From Notospermus geniculatus (Eukaryota; Nemertea; Pilidiophora; Heteronemertea; Lineidae), in assembly GCA_002633025.1 (NCBI GenBank), contig NMRB01000407.1:30991-94990 (forward strand): a DNA stretch of 64,000 bases, given 5' to 3'. Shown piece after piece: positions 29,101 through 36,230 of this stretch; position 1 is the stretch's first letter, and each line of letters starts with the position of its first letter. Below the pieces are notes generated by a model. That model saw nothing but the letters and a program-made list of their open reading frames with translations, had not been told where the DNA came from and searched no databases. The translations under genes were made by a program, and so were the position numbers.

Positions 29101-31693
29101 GGCCTAGTGCATTGTACAGACGGTAAGTACAGGAGCCAACTGTACAAATGCACTAGGCCCCCTAGGCCAAGGTTAATGTTTACCCTTTCTGACCTGTCAT
29201 GGCCGACTTTCGCAGGATGTCTACCTCACCATTCACCATTGCACATCTGACTTTCATCACTCCTTTATTTTCACTCATAGCGTAAAAAATAAACCAGCTT
29301 TATTGTTGTAAGTTCATCCAATCTTTCGTCGATGCATGACGAGGCCCGACTGCATGCAGCTCATCCTGCAGTTGGAACGTTCAACGTGGAAAAAATGTGA
29401 CTTTTGATGACTTTCATCAGTGCGTTAGGGTTGGGCGGGCAGAATTCTCTGTGGATTTATCTTTATGAGGGGAGGTGTAGCAAGGTTGATAAACCTGTGA
29501 AGTGTTGAACATGTGAACTGTAGGATGAGCTGGGATATGGAGTAGACCTGCAAATGACCTCATAGCACAGGAACTTGGATCTAAAACATTCCTCTTAGAT
29601 TGGGATGGTACCCCGGTATTTAGTTTGGTCAAAAACTCATCAATTGTTGAAGTTTTGGGTTCAATCCTTCTCAATTTCATTCAGTTTGTCAACAAATCTG
29701 TGTTTGCCTCAGGTTGGAATGAAATGTGACCCTCCACAGCAAAACCAGTCGCATGTTGCTCAGGAGGTGAGCTGCAACGAACTAAGATGACACCAGAAGA
29801 GAATGGAAGAAATAGATTATTTCAGATTTCATAACAGGCAGACAATATTGAAAGTGACAAACATTTGGTCTCAACCTGCCAAGCTGAGAGTGACATGCGA
29901 CTGGTTTTGCTGTGGAGGATCAGCAATGGAGAAGTTTTACTGAGGTTTTCTAAATAGAGTGTGCTGTGTTATGCAGGTGTCTTTGGGTCATGTGCCTAGT
30001 CTTGCTCAAGTTATGGAACATTTCCCATCTTGCTCAAGACTAAGCACCTGTTGTTTTGTGCCTCAGTTTCATTCCTGTCACATGCAGAAACATGGAAACC
30101 AATCAGGAGTAACATGCGTTATGATTGGTTAATTAATACTCAATCTACCGGTACAGATGTTCTGATTGGCTCATTCACATGAACAAGCACTTGGATTGGT
30201 TCGCTCACATTAGTATTGCTCTGATTGGTTCGCAAGATTTTGCATGTGACACTAGAGAATAGAGACGTCCTCCAGTGTTAAATTTTTTTGCAGGTCTTCA
30301 GGGATTTCATTCATTTATCACTGTTAGCATTTGTGTTTACTTGATCTAACTGTTGGGATCATTCTGAGTGTTGTTCTATTCATTTCATAACCTCTTAACC
30401 CTTTGTTTCCCATGTTGTCTTCATGTCTTCCCAGGCATAACTCTATTCAACAATTTAAAGAACTGGGGGACCGTTTTGTCTTACTTTCTGGCTATGATCT
30501 TGATCACTAATCTGGCCAGGGGCGGATCCAGGATTTTGGAAAAGAGGGGGTGCACTGTGCTAGAAACATTGAAATCTGCGGTGAATTTCAATGATTTGCT
30601 CCAAATTTCAGAATTTCACGGTCAATTTTACTGATTTTTTGGCCGAAAGGGGGGGGGGTGCTGGGTGCAACCCCCCTGGATCTGCTTCTGCAGGCCGTGT
30701 CAGTAAACAAAGGCACCAGGAAAATTTCGTTGAGGGTAACAACTTGGAAATGAGCACATTTTGAAGGGATGGACAGTAGATTCCACACCAACTGGGTGGT
30801 AGTGGTGGCACCTGTTTATGGGACATGGAGAACATAGAATTCATCTAGTACCGTAGTTTGATAGGTTTCAGGTGGAGGGTTATCCAGAGTACTCCTTGAT
30901 ACCGACTTAAAGTACCGGTATATGCAGATTATAGTTGAAAAATTTGGTGGATTGGAATGAATTCAAGCCATATTAATAGAGACTGACTGCCTTTATGACA
31001 GTATGCTGGAGCCTCCATCAACGTCACCTCACTAAACTTACCGGTACACACCAATGCTTACGTCCATTATGTCATGTGTTTATGTACTGACAGCTAACCT
31101 CAAAACTAAACTTTCTTTACAAGTGTGACCTAATATCTGTCCGAGTTGAGCCGTGGACGCTTTATGGTTGAATTGATTAACAAACTTGCTTCCTCCAAAG
31201 TCACTTATGTTTTGTGGCAGCGTTTTGAATGATCTTATTTAACCCTTGCTTTACTCACTTGGCCTGTAAAAAAACAACGCCTTCTCAACAACCTCACATA
31301 ACTTCCAAAGTTGATCCAACTCAATGTTTAAAACTCAACCTTTTCAGTCAGAACCCTCATCATCATCTCATCATCAACATGACCGAGTCATTCACGTCAG
31401 TCTCTCATTCTGTGTGTGTCCACTAGATGTCACTCCCGTACCTTCCTGTCTTAACACTGGTATTCCTCTACTTACAGGTGACAGTCAACGATTGTCTGAA
31501 CGCTCTCGATGAAACACGCTGGGACGTTCACAACGCCATCAAATACGTCAAGTTACGACAGCTGTTAAGTTTACAATGTGGTGACATTGACGTGTGTAAG
31601 GAGGCGCTACTGAGGAGTAACTGGGACGTTGCTAAGGCGGCTAATTTCATGATCGAGCACCCGTTGACGAGTCCAGAATGTGTCGATGTGTAG
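1747..31693 (+). CDS. Ack: ACK-family non-receptor tyrosine kinase (TNK2 / Ack-like PR2), 5' incomplete
   Basis: Joined exons 1747-2121, 2370-2467, 3232-3511, 9622-9728, 13367-13509, 19079-19249, 19434-19602, 20032-20206, 21153-21386, 26069-27723, 28329-28386 and 31478-31693 keep one reading frame for 1226 residues. Every intron is GT-AG. Seen directly, numbering from the first residue: VAIK lysine (6), HRDLAARN (110-117), DFG (130-132), CAPE (159-162), SH3 (about 255-325), CRIB-like ISGPQNDLRHTGHIG (352-366), polyproline tracts, C-terminal UBA (about 1157-1218). Kinase followed by SH3, CRIB and UBA is the order known for ACK kinases, which bind GTP-Cdc42 through CRIB, act at endocytic membranes and bind ubiquitin through UBA. 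The glycine loop and any N-terminal SAM domain would lie in the gap at 829-1679 or further left. The SH3 resembles the fly PR2/Ack-like subfamily more than vertebrate TNK2 (from memory of the family). Family assignment is very likely; subfamily less certain. Confidence 0.93.
2370..2467 (+). CDS. Ack: Ack exon: DFG and activation loop
   Basis: Acceptor tttccag, donor gtaagt. It starts in phase 0 and ends with two bases of a Trp codon. It encodes VKISDFGLSRALG, then a tyrosine pair (KDYYQTNF). One of these tyrosines sits where vertebrate ACK has its activating autophosphorylation site (inference by position). The exon ends in KLPIAW, leading into the CAPE motif on the next exon. Confidence 0.95.
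2572..2701. mobile_element. Perfect 38-bp-arm inverted repeat
   Basis: Arms starting GGGCTGAGGATTGACTGG are exact inverted copies, around a 54-base centre. It lies in the Ack intron after the DFG exon. Fold-back MITE, or the source of a hairpin RNA. The rest of 2468-3231 shows nothing else. Confidence 0.75.
3232..3511 (+). CDS. Ack: Ack exon: kinase C-lobe
   Basis: Acceptor ttgcag, donor gtaaga; the first base completes the split Trp codon, then 93 codons to phase 0. It encodes CAPECINYLKFTPATDVWAY, GVTLWEMFSYGFQPW and the C-lobe signature MVKCWEHEPQSRPKF. These are the APE motif, the structural DxW and the CW...RP motif that closes a tyrosine kinase domain. The upstream in-frame ORF that begins with GTG at 3296 is only the inner part of this exon. 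Confidence 0.95.
3547..3745. mobile_element. GTGACC-type MITE, subfamily A copy 1
   Basis: About 30-base TIRs starting GTGACCCTCCACAGCAAAAC; flanked by aaat on both sides. A close copy is at 29726-29924. Confidence 0.85.
3750..3938. mobile_element. GTGACC-type MITE, subfamily C
   Basis: Starts GTGACCCCACTCCAGCAAAA and ends in the inverted match of that motif (GGAGCGGGTCAC). It shares the aaat junction with the MITE at 3547-3745, so two related elements stand head to tail. Confidence 0.7.
3939..4510. repeat. Intron stretch; degenerate inverted repeat near 4350-4500
   Basis: No coding signal. Around 4350-4500 is a degenerate element with GATGTACGCTAGGCTT, related to the outer element at 63217-63742. 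Confidence 0.35.
4511..4620. mobile_element. Palindromic MITE, CTGTTTCATAAAGTGAC arms (copy 1)
   Basis: About 35-base inverted arms (GGGCCTGTTTCATAAAGTGA) around a short A/T-rich centre. A second copy, split by an insertion, is at 5933-6260. Confidence 0.8.
5197..5534. mobile_element. MITE, CAGGGTTATATCTAGG TIR (copy 1)
   Basis: Starts CAGGGCTATATCTAGGATT and ends CCTAGATACAACACTG. Internal GGGCAC-rich sequence is shared with copies at 11170, 31877 and 61826. Bases 4621-5196 hold nothing recognised. Confidence 0.85.
5933..6260. mobile_element. Palindromic MITE, copy 2, with an insertion
   Basis: Same arms as 4511-4620 but the right arm is split by the insertion at 6026-6229, which duplicated 12 bases of it. 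Confidence 0.8.
6026..6229. mobile_element. Inserted long hairpin with 12-bp target duplication
   Basis: 63-base perfect inverted arms (6026-6088 and 6114-6176) around a 25-base centre, followed by a 53-base single-copy tail. Exact duplicates agcttaaagtta flank it at 6014-6025 and 6230-6241. The duplication length is more like target-primed reverse transcription than a cut-and-paste transposon. Confidence 0.85.
6290..6455. repeat. Degenerate minisatellite, GTAGGCCTACTCCTTTAAG unit
   Basis: Five to six imperfect units of roughly 20-34 bases. Bases 6456-7610 show nothing recognised. Confidence 0.75.
7611..7907. repeat. 148-bp tandem duplication
   Basis: Two copies beginning GTACACCTCAGAACAAGGAG (7611) and GTACACTTCAGAACAAGGAG (7759), highly similar throughout, in an Ack intron. 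Confidence 0.85.
8151..8536. mobile_element. Probable MITE with ATGTCAGGTC ends
   Basis: Left end ATGTCAGGTCGACCTTGCGA and right end with the inverted GTGTGACCTGACAT. Arms are degenerate. Bases 8537-9621 show no recognised feature. Confidence 0.5.
9622..9728 (+). CDS. Ack: Ack exon: first half of SH3
   Basis: Acceptor attgcag, donor gtgagt; phase 0 start, two bases carried over. Encodes IKPEQVKAIKDSPPNLSSKD then YLEYRAQDIITVLDKR, the RT-loop half of a divergent SH3. It is too short to stand out as an open frame; it was found from splice signals and phase. It joins cleanly to the exon at 13367. Confidence 0.88.
9755..10146. mobile_element. MITE with AGCGTGTT ends and inner palindrome 9984-10072
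   Basis: Outer ends AGCGTGTTTGAAAACTTAC / AATTGAACACGCT. The inner part has a perfect 31-base arm (GTGTTAGACACGAGTAAAGT...) either side of a 13-base loop. Bases 10147-11084 contain nothing recognised. Confidence 0.65.
11085..11580. mobile_element. MITE (GTTGGCTC family) interrupted by another MITE
   Basis: Left arm (GAGAGTTTTCTTGTGCGAGT, TTGGCTCTCAATGGGC) and right arm (GCCCATTGAGAGCCAACTTG) are inverted copies. Between them sits the CAGG-type MITE at 11170-11481. Intact relatives are at 22177-22366 and 60078-60252. Confidence 0.8.
11170..11481. mobile_element. MITE, CAGGGTTATATCTAGG TIR (copy 2, left end eroded)
   Basis: Same body as 5197-5534; the left TIR has lost about 10 bases. tgtca flanks both sides as target duplication inside the host element. 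Bases 11581-13366 show no recognised feature. Confidence 0.85.
13367..13509 (+). CDS. Ack: Ack exon: second half of SH3
   Basis: Acceptor ttgcag, donor gtgaga; 143 bases, ending one base into the next codon. Encodes PQNNPDLYRGCLLNNGKTGL then FNPGDVVPHSEMKHMSPVYR. The GKTGLF pattern is the distal SH3 strand. The Trp that normally lines the ligand groove is Leu here (DLYRG where SH3 domains usually have WW). Confidence 0.9.
13561..13997. mobile_element. MITE with AGCCAGCAACACACCAGG ends, hosting another MITE
   Basis: Left end AGCCAGCAACACACCAGG and right end CCTGGTGTGCTGCTGGCT are inverted. The element at 13706-13920 sits inside. Confidence 0.7.
13706..13920. mobile_element. Long-TIR MITE (AGATCTGCGCACTTCC family), copy 1
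   Basis: ATAGAC... left end and ...GGTCTATA right end; both arms carry GATCTG(C/T)GCACTTC and a GAGGTTGTGGTTGCGATTT-type block. Other copies: 21859, 23025, 36678, 48921. Confidence 0.8.
14226..14462. repeat. 26-bp minisatellite with self-complementary unit
   Basis: About eight to nine units of AAAGCACAATCAAAGTGTGC-TGTGTC. The unit contains GCAC...GTGC and can form hairpins. Open in several frames by chance of composition; not coding. Confidence 0.9.
14463..15828. other. Intron stretch without recognised feature
   Basis: No splice-flanked coding segment, RNA gene or clear repeat seen. ORFs here lack family signal. Confidence 0.5.
15829..16591. other. Assembly gap (763 N)
   Basis: Run of N inside an Ack intron, preceded by a G homopolymer at 15816-15827 that probably stopped sequencing. 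Confidence 1.
17026..17441. mobile_element. MITE with CCCATACACGTGCAATATTA TIR, hosting a second MITE
   Basis: About 32-base TIRs, each with the palindrome GTGCAATATTATTGCAC, at 17026-17058 and 17408-17441. Bases 16592-17025 and 17442-17785 show nothing recognised. Confidence 0.8.
17059..17313. mobile_element. Nested MITE, AGGGCCGTTTAGACGACA TIR
   Basis: Ends AGGGCCGTTTAGACGACAAG and its inverted partner; inside, palindromic segments (CCACATTGGACC) repeat. aat flanks both ends. Confidence 0.8.
17786..17910. mobile_element. MITE, GAATAAAGACTAGCAAATGC TIR (copy 1)
   Basis: Arms ATGAATAAAGACTAG...AAATGCTTTTACTT inverted at the right end, finishing CATATGACCCG. A trimeric copy is at 28478-28762. 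Confidence 0.85.
18319..18606. mobile_element. MITE, AAGGTGCCCACAGGTCGACA TIR
   Basis: About 27-base inverted ends; the interior carries several GCAACT/AGTTGC repeats. Bases 17911-18318 and 18607-19078 hold nothing recognised. Confidence 0.85.
19079..19249 (+). CDS. Ack: Ack exon: CRIB (Cdc42-binding) motif
   Basis: Acceptor tttgtag, donor gtaagt; starts with two bases and ends with one. After a basic stretch (SMRKSTLKGPK) comes ISGPQNDLRHTGHIG, fitting the CRIB consensus I-S-x-P-x(4)-x-H-x-x-H-V-G with conservative changes. A conserved-looking tail follows (GYDGAMFGDISFIGDEY). In ACK proteins this region binds active Cdc42. Confidence 0.92.
19434..19602 (+). CDS. Ack: Ack exon: Ser-rich linker
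   Basis: Acceptor gttccag, donor gtaagg; starts with two bases, ends with two. Encodes a low-complexity Ser/Gly/Asn linker (SPSHMNGSSASLPRTEQNS; SVGGGSDRGSDDGSR) with no recognised domain. Phases match both neighbours, which is the main support. Confidence 0.85.
19603..19885. repeat. Minisatellite, TCAAGGTCATGTGGGATGAG unit
   Basis: About 12-13 imperfect units of roughly 20 bases, starting at the donor site of the exon ending at 19602. Confidence 0.9.
20032..20206 (+). CDS. Ack: Ack exon: acidic linker
   Basis: Acceptor ccccgcag, donor gtgagt; phase fits both sides, 58 codons after the split Arg. Encodes a Ser/Thr-rich part, then YEEVDEDELDFKMPDFDFKM, a strongly acidic stretch with two DFKMPD repeats. 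Function unknown; probably disordered. Confidence 0.88.
20492..20680. mobile_element. GTGACC-type MITE, subfamily B copy 1
   Basis: TIR GTGACCCGTGACAGCAAAAT; flanked by attt on both sides. Close copy at 25736-25931. Confidence 0.88.
20860..21052. mobile_element. Palindromic repeat
   Basis: Left arm with CAAAAGGGGCTGTTTGTTTTC, right arm GAAAACGAACAGCCCCTTTC, inverted. The interior again pairs (GATCCTTGGGAAAACGGAAA with its partner near 21000). Confidence 0.7.
21153..21386 (+). CDS. Ack: Ack exon: linker with charged segment
   Basis: Acceptor tatttcag, donor gtatgt, exactly 78 codons in phase 0. Encodes PGLDLGPSLMDEVFKALSDN followed by a charged stretch and a Lys-rich end (RLKKFKHKL). No domain recognised. 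Confidence 0.85.
21859..22102. mobile_element. Long-TIR MITE (AGATCTGCGCACTTCC family), copy 2
   Basis: ATAGAC left end; both arms contain the AGATCTGCGCACTTCC block and the GCAACCACAACCTCG block. Bases 21387-21858 show nothing recognised. Confidence 0.82.
22177..22366. mobile_element. MITE (GTTGGCTC family), copy 2
   Basis: Left AGGTGCCTCTACGTGAGTTT and right CTCTCACGTGGAGCAATGCC ends are inverted; interior GCCCATTGAGAGCCAAC shared with 11085-11580. Confidence 0.75.
22384..22547. mobile_element. MITE, AGCAGACGGTATCTTC TIR (copy 1)
   Basis: Ends AGCAGACGGTATCTTC / GAAGATGCCGTCTGCT. A second copy, in opposite interior orientation and split by a large repeat, is at 44516-45904. Confidence 0.78.
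23025..23268. mobile_element. Long-TIR MITE (AGATCTGCGCACTTCC family), copy 3
   Basis: Left end TATACCGTTCTC, then the AGATCTGCGCACTTCCGCCG block; right end has the degenerate partner. Bases 22548-23024 hold nothing recognised. Confidence 0.8.
23599..23758. repeat. 39-bp minisatellite, open in one frame
   Basis: Four near-identical 39-base units (GATTATGAACTTGGGAAGTA...). The unit is 13 codons and reads DYELGKYNLGSEF. No splice sites or flanking homology support coding; it lies within an Ack intron. Confidence 0.88.
24112..24245. mobile_element. Palindromic MITE-like repeat
   Basis: CCCTTAACGTTAAGGTCGAC left arm pairs with GTGGACCTTAATGTTAAGG on the right; an inner ATAGA/TCTAT palindrome. 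Bases 23759-24111 and 24246-24889 show nothing recognised. Confidence 0.6.
24890..24985. mobile_element. Degenerate copy of the AAATGCTTTTACTT MITE
   Basis: GCAAATGCTTTTACTTCAAG ... AAGTAAAAGCACTTGC; terminal sequence of the family lost. Bases 24986-25735 show nothing recognised. Confidence 0.6.
25736..25931. mobile_element. GTGACC-type MITE, subfamily B copy 2
   Basis: Almost the same as 20492-20680; exact aaat duplicates on both sides. Confidence 0.9.
26069..27723 (+). CDS. Ack: Ack exon: large Ser/Pro-rich disordered region
   Basis: Acceptor tttttcag, donor gtaagt; 551 codons plus two bases, the longest open stretch in the window. It encodes an acidic start (SASEEREIDNAIALANEFAA), Ser/Arg-rich linkers, and three tandem copies of a KERSPVSSIPEI-like repeat at 26649-26772. 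Polyproline motifs that could bind SH3 or WW domains lie at 26788-26823 (PPKPTPSP) and 27283-27320 (PPPLPPRDRSRP). A conserved-looking C-terminal block has CTAEQLGFLNDLDPFW and YKMPDSNVSYEDLLDFALD. The internal ATG at 26123 is not a start: frame and splice signal continue upstream. Confidence 0.93.
27900..28164 (-). repeat. tRNA-derived SINE
   Basis: Read on the minus strand from 28164: GGAGCCACGGTGGTGTAGTG head with an A box, then B box GGTTCGAATCC at 28110-28100. A body follows with GGGCAAGTCTCTTTACCTC and TATAAATGGGTACC. Pol III type internal promoter; 3' end not sharply defined. Confidence 0.75.
28329..28386 (+). CDS. Ack: Ack exon: short pre-UBA exon
   Basis: A 58-base exon between ttttacag and gtaaat. 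The first base completes Lys; it then encodes EKTAACDEVRLMQRVLSKE, an amphipathic helix. It joins the large exon (two bases carried) and the UBA exon (phase 0). It was found from phase and splice sites. Confidence 0.8.
28478..28762. mobile_element. Trimeric MITE array (GAATAAAGACTAGCAAATGC family)
   Basis: Three 87-88-base palindromic units (28486, 28573, 28661) in tandem; only the outermost ends carry ATGAATAAAGACTAG / CTAGTCTTTATTCAT and CATATGACCCA. Confidence 0.88.
29046..29222. mobile_element. Palindromic repeat, about 75-base arms
   Basis: TAGACATCC.CGAAAGTCGG left end with inverted partner at the right. Arms include GTCGGCCATGACAG and GCCTAGTGCATT. Confidence 0.8.
29726..29924. mobile_element. 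GTGACC-type MITE, subfamily A copy 2
   Basis: GTGACCCTCCACAGCAAAAC left end; the right end is slightly eroded (GGATCAG). Bases 29223-29725 and 29925-30516 hold nothing recognised apart from short GATTGGTT repeats at 30120-30235. Confidence 0.85.
30517..30690. mobile_element. MITE, CAGGGGCGGATCCA-type TIR (copy 2)
   Basis: Ends CAGGGGCGGATCCAGGATT and CCTGGATCTGCTTCTG with an internal poly-G/C tract. Bases 30691-31477 hold nothing recognised. Confidence 0.78.
31478..31693 (+). CDS. Ack: Ack terminal exon: UBA domain and stop
   Basis: Acceptor cttacag; 71 codons and TAG. Encodes two helical halves with the pattern DCLNALDETRWDVHNAIKYV and CKEALLRSNWDVAKAANFMI. This matches the C-terminal ubiquitin-associated region of ACK kinases (established family knowledge), where it binds ubiquitin and helps control turnover. 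The protein ends in SPECVDV. Confidence 0.95.
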   Translation: MTVNDCLNALDETRWDVHNAIKYVKLRQLLSLQCGDIDVCKEALLRSNWDVAKAANFMIEHPLTSPECVDV

Positions 31694-31876
31694 TCAGAGA
31701 GACTCGCTCGAATGTTTGCTCACACTCACAGACGTTAGTGAAATCGATACCGAGAAGTTGTCATGAATATCATTCAGTTGTACGAGGTTGTGAACATTGA
31801 ACATGAAGTCTAGAGAACCTGTTTTCACCCAGAAAGTTGGGTATCCTCCACAAGAGTGATGACTGGTCTGTTGTCA

Positions 31877-32211
31877 CAGGGTTATATCTAGGATTTCAGA
31901 AGGGCACGATGCAAACTTTGTGAAAAGGGCACTTCAACCTTGAAAAGGGCACTTTTCATTCGCGACATTTCTACTAACGGAATTTGAAAAGCTTGTCAGT
32001 TAAAAAGGTCTATAACTCCAGTTAACAGCCAATTTAAGCCAGTTTCTAAGGCGATATGACCAAAAGGGACCATGACAGAGGGTCTGGGGGTACTAAAACC
32101 TTTAAAAACATTGGGGGGACACGGCGTCTAAGGGGTTAAAAAGGGCACAGCGGCACCCCCTTTTAGCGGCACGGTGCACCGCCGCTCTAAAATGGCCTAG
32201 ATATAACCCTG
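31877..32211. mobile_element. MITE, CAGGGTTATATCTAGG TIR (copy 3, intact)
   Basis: Exact 15-16-base TIRs; tgtca target duplicate on each side. It lies 184 bases after the Ack stop codon, so probably in the 3' UTR. Bases 32212-33528 hold nothing recognised; I saw no AATAAA there. Confidence 0.92.
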
Positions 32212-33528
32212 TGTCATGGTTCAAGTCAAAATCTTCTTGTGAAAACTTCAGCATTTAAATCATGTATAGTGAAGATTTGTGTGAACCAATCACATCATGC
32301 AATGCTACCGTGCAAATAGTTGTGATACGTTCCCTTTAATAGTCCAGCAGCACTGAGATTAATTACGCATTTGTTACTGTTATCCTGTAAATCAGTGGGC
32401 GCTATGGTTACATTGTGTTGATCTTCGGGCCTCTTTTCTGCAATGCAGTTGGTGATAGGTAAGAAATTGACCACCAGAGGGCTCTCAGGACATGCTCCAG
32501 ACAGAGATACATGTTCATGAGAGGCCACTGTGTGGAGTTTTGATCGGATGCATTTTCACTGTTGGTGCATTGTCTTCATGGCGTTCAGAAGGCATTGTTG
32601 AAACGTTGTCGGACCTGGTGTCCTTGGTGATATTGTTATGCCTTGTACAGGTCAAAGTTCATGGTCACCCAACAACCTGGTTATTTTCCAAGGTAACGGA
32701 TATTGGATTCAAGAAATGCACCTTCATTCTTTGCAAAAACATTCAATTTTGCAAGTACCAGCTGGTCTTGTTTGGGATTTTCTCTTTTTTCTCCATTTGT
32801 CTTATAAATTGTCTGTTGAGCACTCGTTAAATTCTTCATAATTTCACTGTCTGCTGAACATATTTGACCAGGCTGTTGTTGAGGTCAAATTCAACTCCGT
32901 ATCCTAGCTTTGTTTATATTAGCCAGTTATAAATATTGTCTCAATTCATGTCAAAAAAGATTTTCACAGCTTTAGTGCCAAAAACAAATGCATAATTCCC
33001 GAATGTATCGAGTGACTGTAAAGATATAATGAAAGTCAGTGCATTGGCTCATTGAGGGACTAGTTCTAAGCGATGAATTCACATTTTCTCACTGGTTCTG
33101 CTCCACATGTTAATATTTTGAGTTGTATGAATACAAAGAGGCAAGTAACTCCCTTATTCTGAGTGATCAGTATCACGAAGAGATTCTGGTTCTGGACGAA
33201 AGTAAAGTTTTTGTAACGCTGGGTATTTACATAATCTGTCTCAGTTTTCCTGCCGTGAAGTGTTTCACCACAGAAGGACAGTAGTAGCTGTGCATTTAGT
33301 AGCTGAAGATATCAGTTCTTGGGTCTGGTTAGGGTGAGGGAATCCAGTATAAAGGCATCTGAGCCCAATCCCAAGCTTGGCATGCCTCTGACACTTGAAT
33401 ATGCTGAACTGGGGGTATGCTGATCTATGTATGCAGAACATGGTGTATGCCCTGATATAGTATTTAGGCCATTTGACGTTTCTGTACAGCTTCTAGTTAT
33501 TTCGAATGGACAAAGCATTAATTTTGTT

Positions 33529-34655
33529 AATATTTTTCATGTTACGTGTATAAAATGTAAAATAACACTTCTGTAAACTTTAATACTGCCAATTCGTTAT
33601 GTAAATCTTTAGTTAGACACTCATAATATGATTTTACTCCACTGTCTGTAATGCTAGAGTCTGCTTCATGCTAACATAGACATGTTAGGTTCAAGTAGGC
33701 CTACTCACCAAAGTTTCCAAATGAAACTAAAATGTGTATATTGAAAGTTTTCTCTTTGTTGGAAGGTTTATTACGGTGGCCCATAAGGCACATTCAATTT
33801 TTCTAATGTTTGATGCATTTTTTTTTGTTTCTCTTAATTTTATTCTGAGTTTCTCCCATAGAAAAAAATTTTATTCCACGGAAAAAACTTTAATTCCACA
33901 GAAAAAAACATTTATTCTGTGGAAAAAACATTTATTCTGTGGAGAGAAATTTTTATTCCGCGAAAAAAAATTATTCCGTGAAAAAAATTATTCTGTGCAG
34001 AAAAAAAGTTGTATTTGCAGAAAAAACATTTATTCCATGGAAAAAACATTTATTCTGTGGAGAAAAAATTTGTATTTTGCAGAAAAAACATTTATTCCGA
34101 GTAAATAATATTTATTCTGCAGAAAAAAAAATTCCACGGAAAACACATTTATTCCACAGAAAAAAATATCTATTCTGTTGAGAGAAAAATTTTATTCTGT
34201 GGAGAAAACATTTATTTTGTGGAGAAAGAATTTTTTGTGGAACATTTATTCTGGGAAAAACATTTTTTCAAGTGAGAAAACAGTTATTCCGCAGAAAAGA
34301 ATAATTTTTTTTGTGGAACTGAAAATTTTTTCTGCAGAACTAATTTTTTCCCCTGGAAGAAACTTGGAAAAAATTTAGAGAAACTTGGAAAAAAATTAGA
34401 GAAACTAAAAAAATGAGTCAATTTTAAAAATTGTGACTTGTTGGCCGCTGTACATGTAGCTTGTCGGAGGTACTGTGGAAGGTTTCTCCGTGTTAGAGGG
34501 CCTCAAGAAGGTAACTTACAATTTTCCTCCATGTTTGAGGATTAATTCTAGGAACTGATAAGTTCACCTGGTCTGTTTTCCATGCCTCGTTCCTTCTGAG
34601 ACATCATTTCATAAGTTATTTACATCAAAAACCCATTTATTCCCCACATTACTCT
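33529..34655. other. Haplotype copy 1 of a duplicated non-coding block
   Basis: Nearly identical to 34923-36000 (start ATATTTTTCATGTTACGTGT) with scattered substitutions and indels. It includes the A-rich minisatellite. Homology stops at cattactcttt in both copies. Confidence 0.82.
33850..34345. repeat. Degenerate A-rich minisatellite (TTATTCYGYGGAAAAAAC unit)
   Basis: About 20-24 degenerate units of roughly 18-26 bases. Open frames rich in Lys/Phe/Tyr across it reflect composition, not coding. Confidence 0.9.
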
Positions 34656-34921
34656 TTTTGTCCCCCGGAGCCCTCGGAGGGGGACTTGAAAATACCGGCC
34701 GTCCGTGCGCCTCTGCCGCTCGGCGCTCGCCGCTCGGCGCTCGCCGCTCGCCGCTCGCCGCTACTAGTCCCTTCCGCTCTATAACTTAAGAACGACTGAA
34801 GATTTTGGATTCATATTTGGTGGAGGGATGTATCATGGGCCAAAGGTGTGTCGCGTGAAAGAATCGGCCAAATCCGATTCTCCACTTTGCCACCAGGGGG
34901 CCGAAAGCCAAAACACAAAAA
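34656..34921. mobile_element. 5' part of a dispersed repeat (TTTTTGTCCCCCGGAG)
   Basis: Begins with hairpin GTCCCCCGGAGCCCTCGGAG-GGGGAC, then GCCGCTCG repeats; truncated by the single N at 34922. The other haplotype lacks it. Confidence 0.7.
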
Positions 34922-34922
34922 N
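34922..34922. other. Single N join between haplotype copies
   Basis: An isolated N exactly where copy 1 plus its repeat ends and copy 2 begins. Confidence 0.95.
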
Positions 34923-36000
34923 ATATTTTTCATGTTACGTGTATAAAATGTAAAATAACACTTCTGTAAACTTTAATACTGCCAATTCGTTATGTAAATC
35001 TTTAGTTAGACACTCATAATATGATTTTACTCCACTGTCTGTAATGCTAGAGTCTGCTTCATGCTAACATAGACATGTTAGGTTTAAGTAGGCCTACTCA
35101 TCAAAGTTTCCAAATGAAACTAAAATATGTATATTGAAAGTTTTCTCTGTGTTGGAAGGTTTATTACGGTGGCCCATAAGGCACATTCAATTTTTCTAAT
35201 GTTTGATGAATTTTTTGGGTTTCTCTTAATTTTATTCTGAGTTTCTCCCATAGAAAAAAATTGATTCCACGGAAAAAACTTTAATTCCACAGAAAAAAAC
35301 ATTTATTCTGTGGAAAAAACATTTATTCTGTGGAGAGAAATTTTTATTCCACGGAAGAAAAAAATTATTCCGTGAAAAAAAATTATTCTGTGCAGAAAAA
35401 AGTTTGTATTTGCAAAAAAAACATTTATTCTGTGGAGAAAAAAAATGTATTTTACAGAAAAAACATTTATTCCAAGTAAATATTTATTCTGCAGAAAAAA
35501 AAATTATTCCACGGAAAACACATTTATTCCACAGAAAAATATCTATTCTGTGGAGAGAAAAATTTTATTCCGTGGAGAAAACATTTATTTGGTGGAGAAA
35601 GAATTTTTTGTGGAACATTTATTCCGGGAAAAACATTTTTTCAAGTGAGAAAACATTTATTCCGCAGAAAAGAATGAATTTTTTTGTGGAATTGAAAAAT
35701 TTTTCTGCAGAATTAATTTTTTTAACTTGGAAAAAATTTAGAGAAACTAAAAAAATTAGTCAATTTTAAAAATGGTGACTTGTGGGCCGCTGTAGCTTGT
35801 CGGAGGTACTGTGGAAGGTTTCTCCATGTTAGAGGGCCTCAAGAAGGTAACTTACAATTTTCCTCCATGTTTGAGGATTAATTCTACGAACTGATAAGTT
35901 CACCTGGACTGATTTTCCGTGCCAAGTTCCTTCTGAGATATCATTTCATAAGTTATTTACATCAAAAACCCATTTATTCCCCACGCAACATTACTCTTTG
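34923..36000. other. Haplotype copy 2 of the duplicated block
   Basis: Second version of 33529-34655; its minisatellite (35240-35700) differs in unit number. It then continues into unique sequence. Confidence 0.82.
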
Positions 36001-36230
36001 GATGGATTTGACCATGGTCACACGCACAATCCTTCATCATTCCCATGTTTTAGCTATTTCTATAGGATTTCTACCGATATTCACGAATTATTCCTAAAAA
36101 TTCCATTTTCAACTCAGGAGGAACTGTCAGCTTGGAAATCAGACCGTAAAGCATGCCTCGTTAGCCCATTCACTGCCGAGTTTCCCAGATCCTTGTATGC
36201 CCCACTGCCGAGTTTCCTGTTCCCCGTTCT

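Noticed and set aside
33734-35769. Open frames rich in Lys/Phe/Tyr (for example 33734-34108, 35404-35769)
   Set aside because: They run through the degenerate TTATTCYGYGGAAAA minisatellite; composition explains them and no splice or homology support exists.
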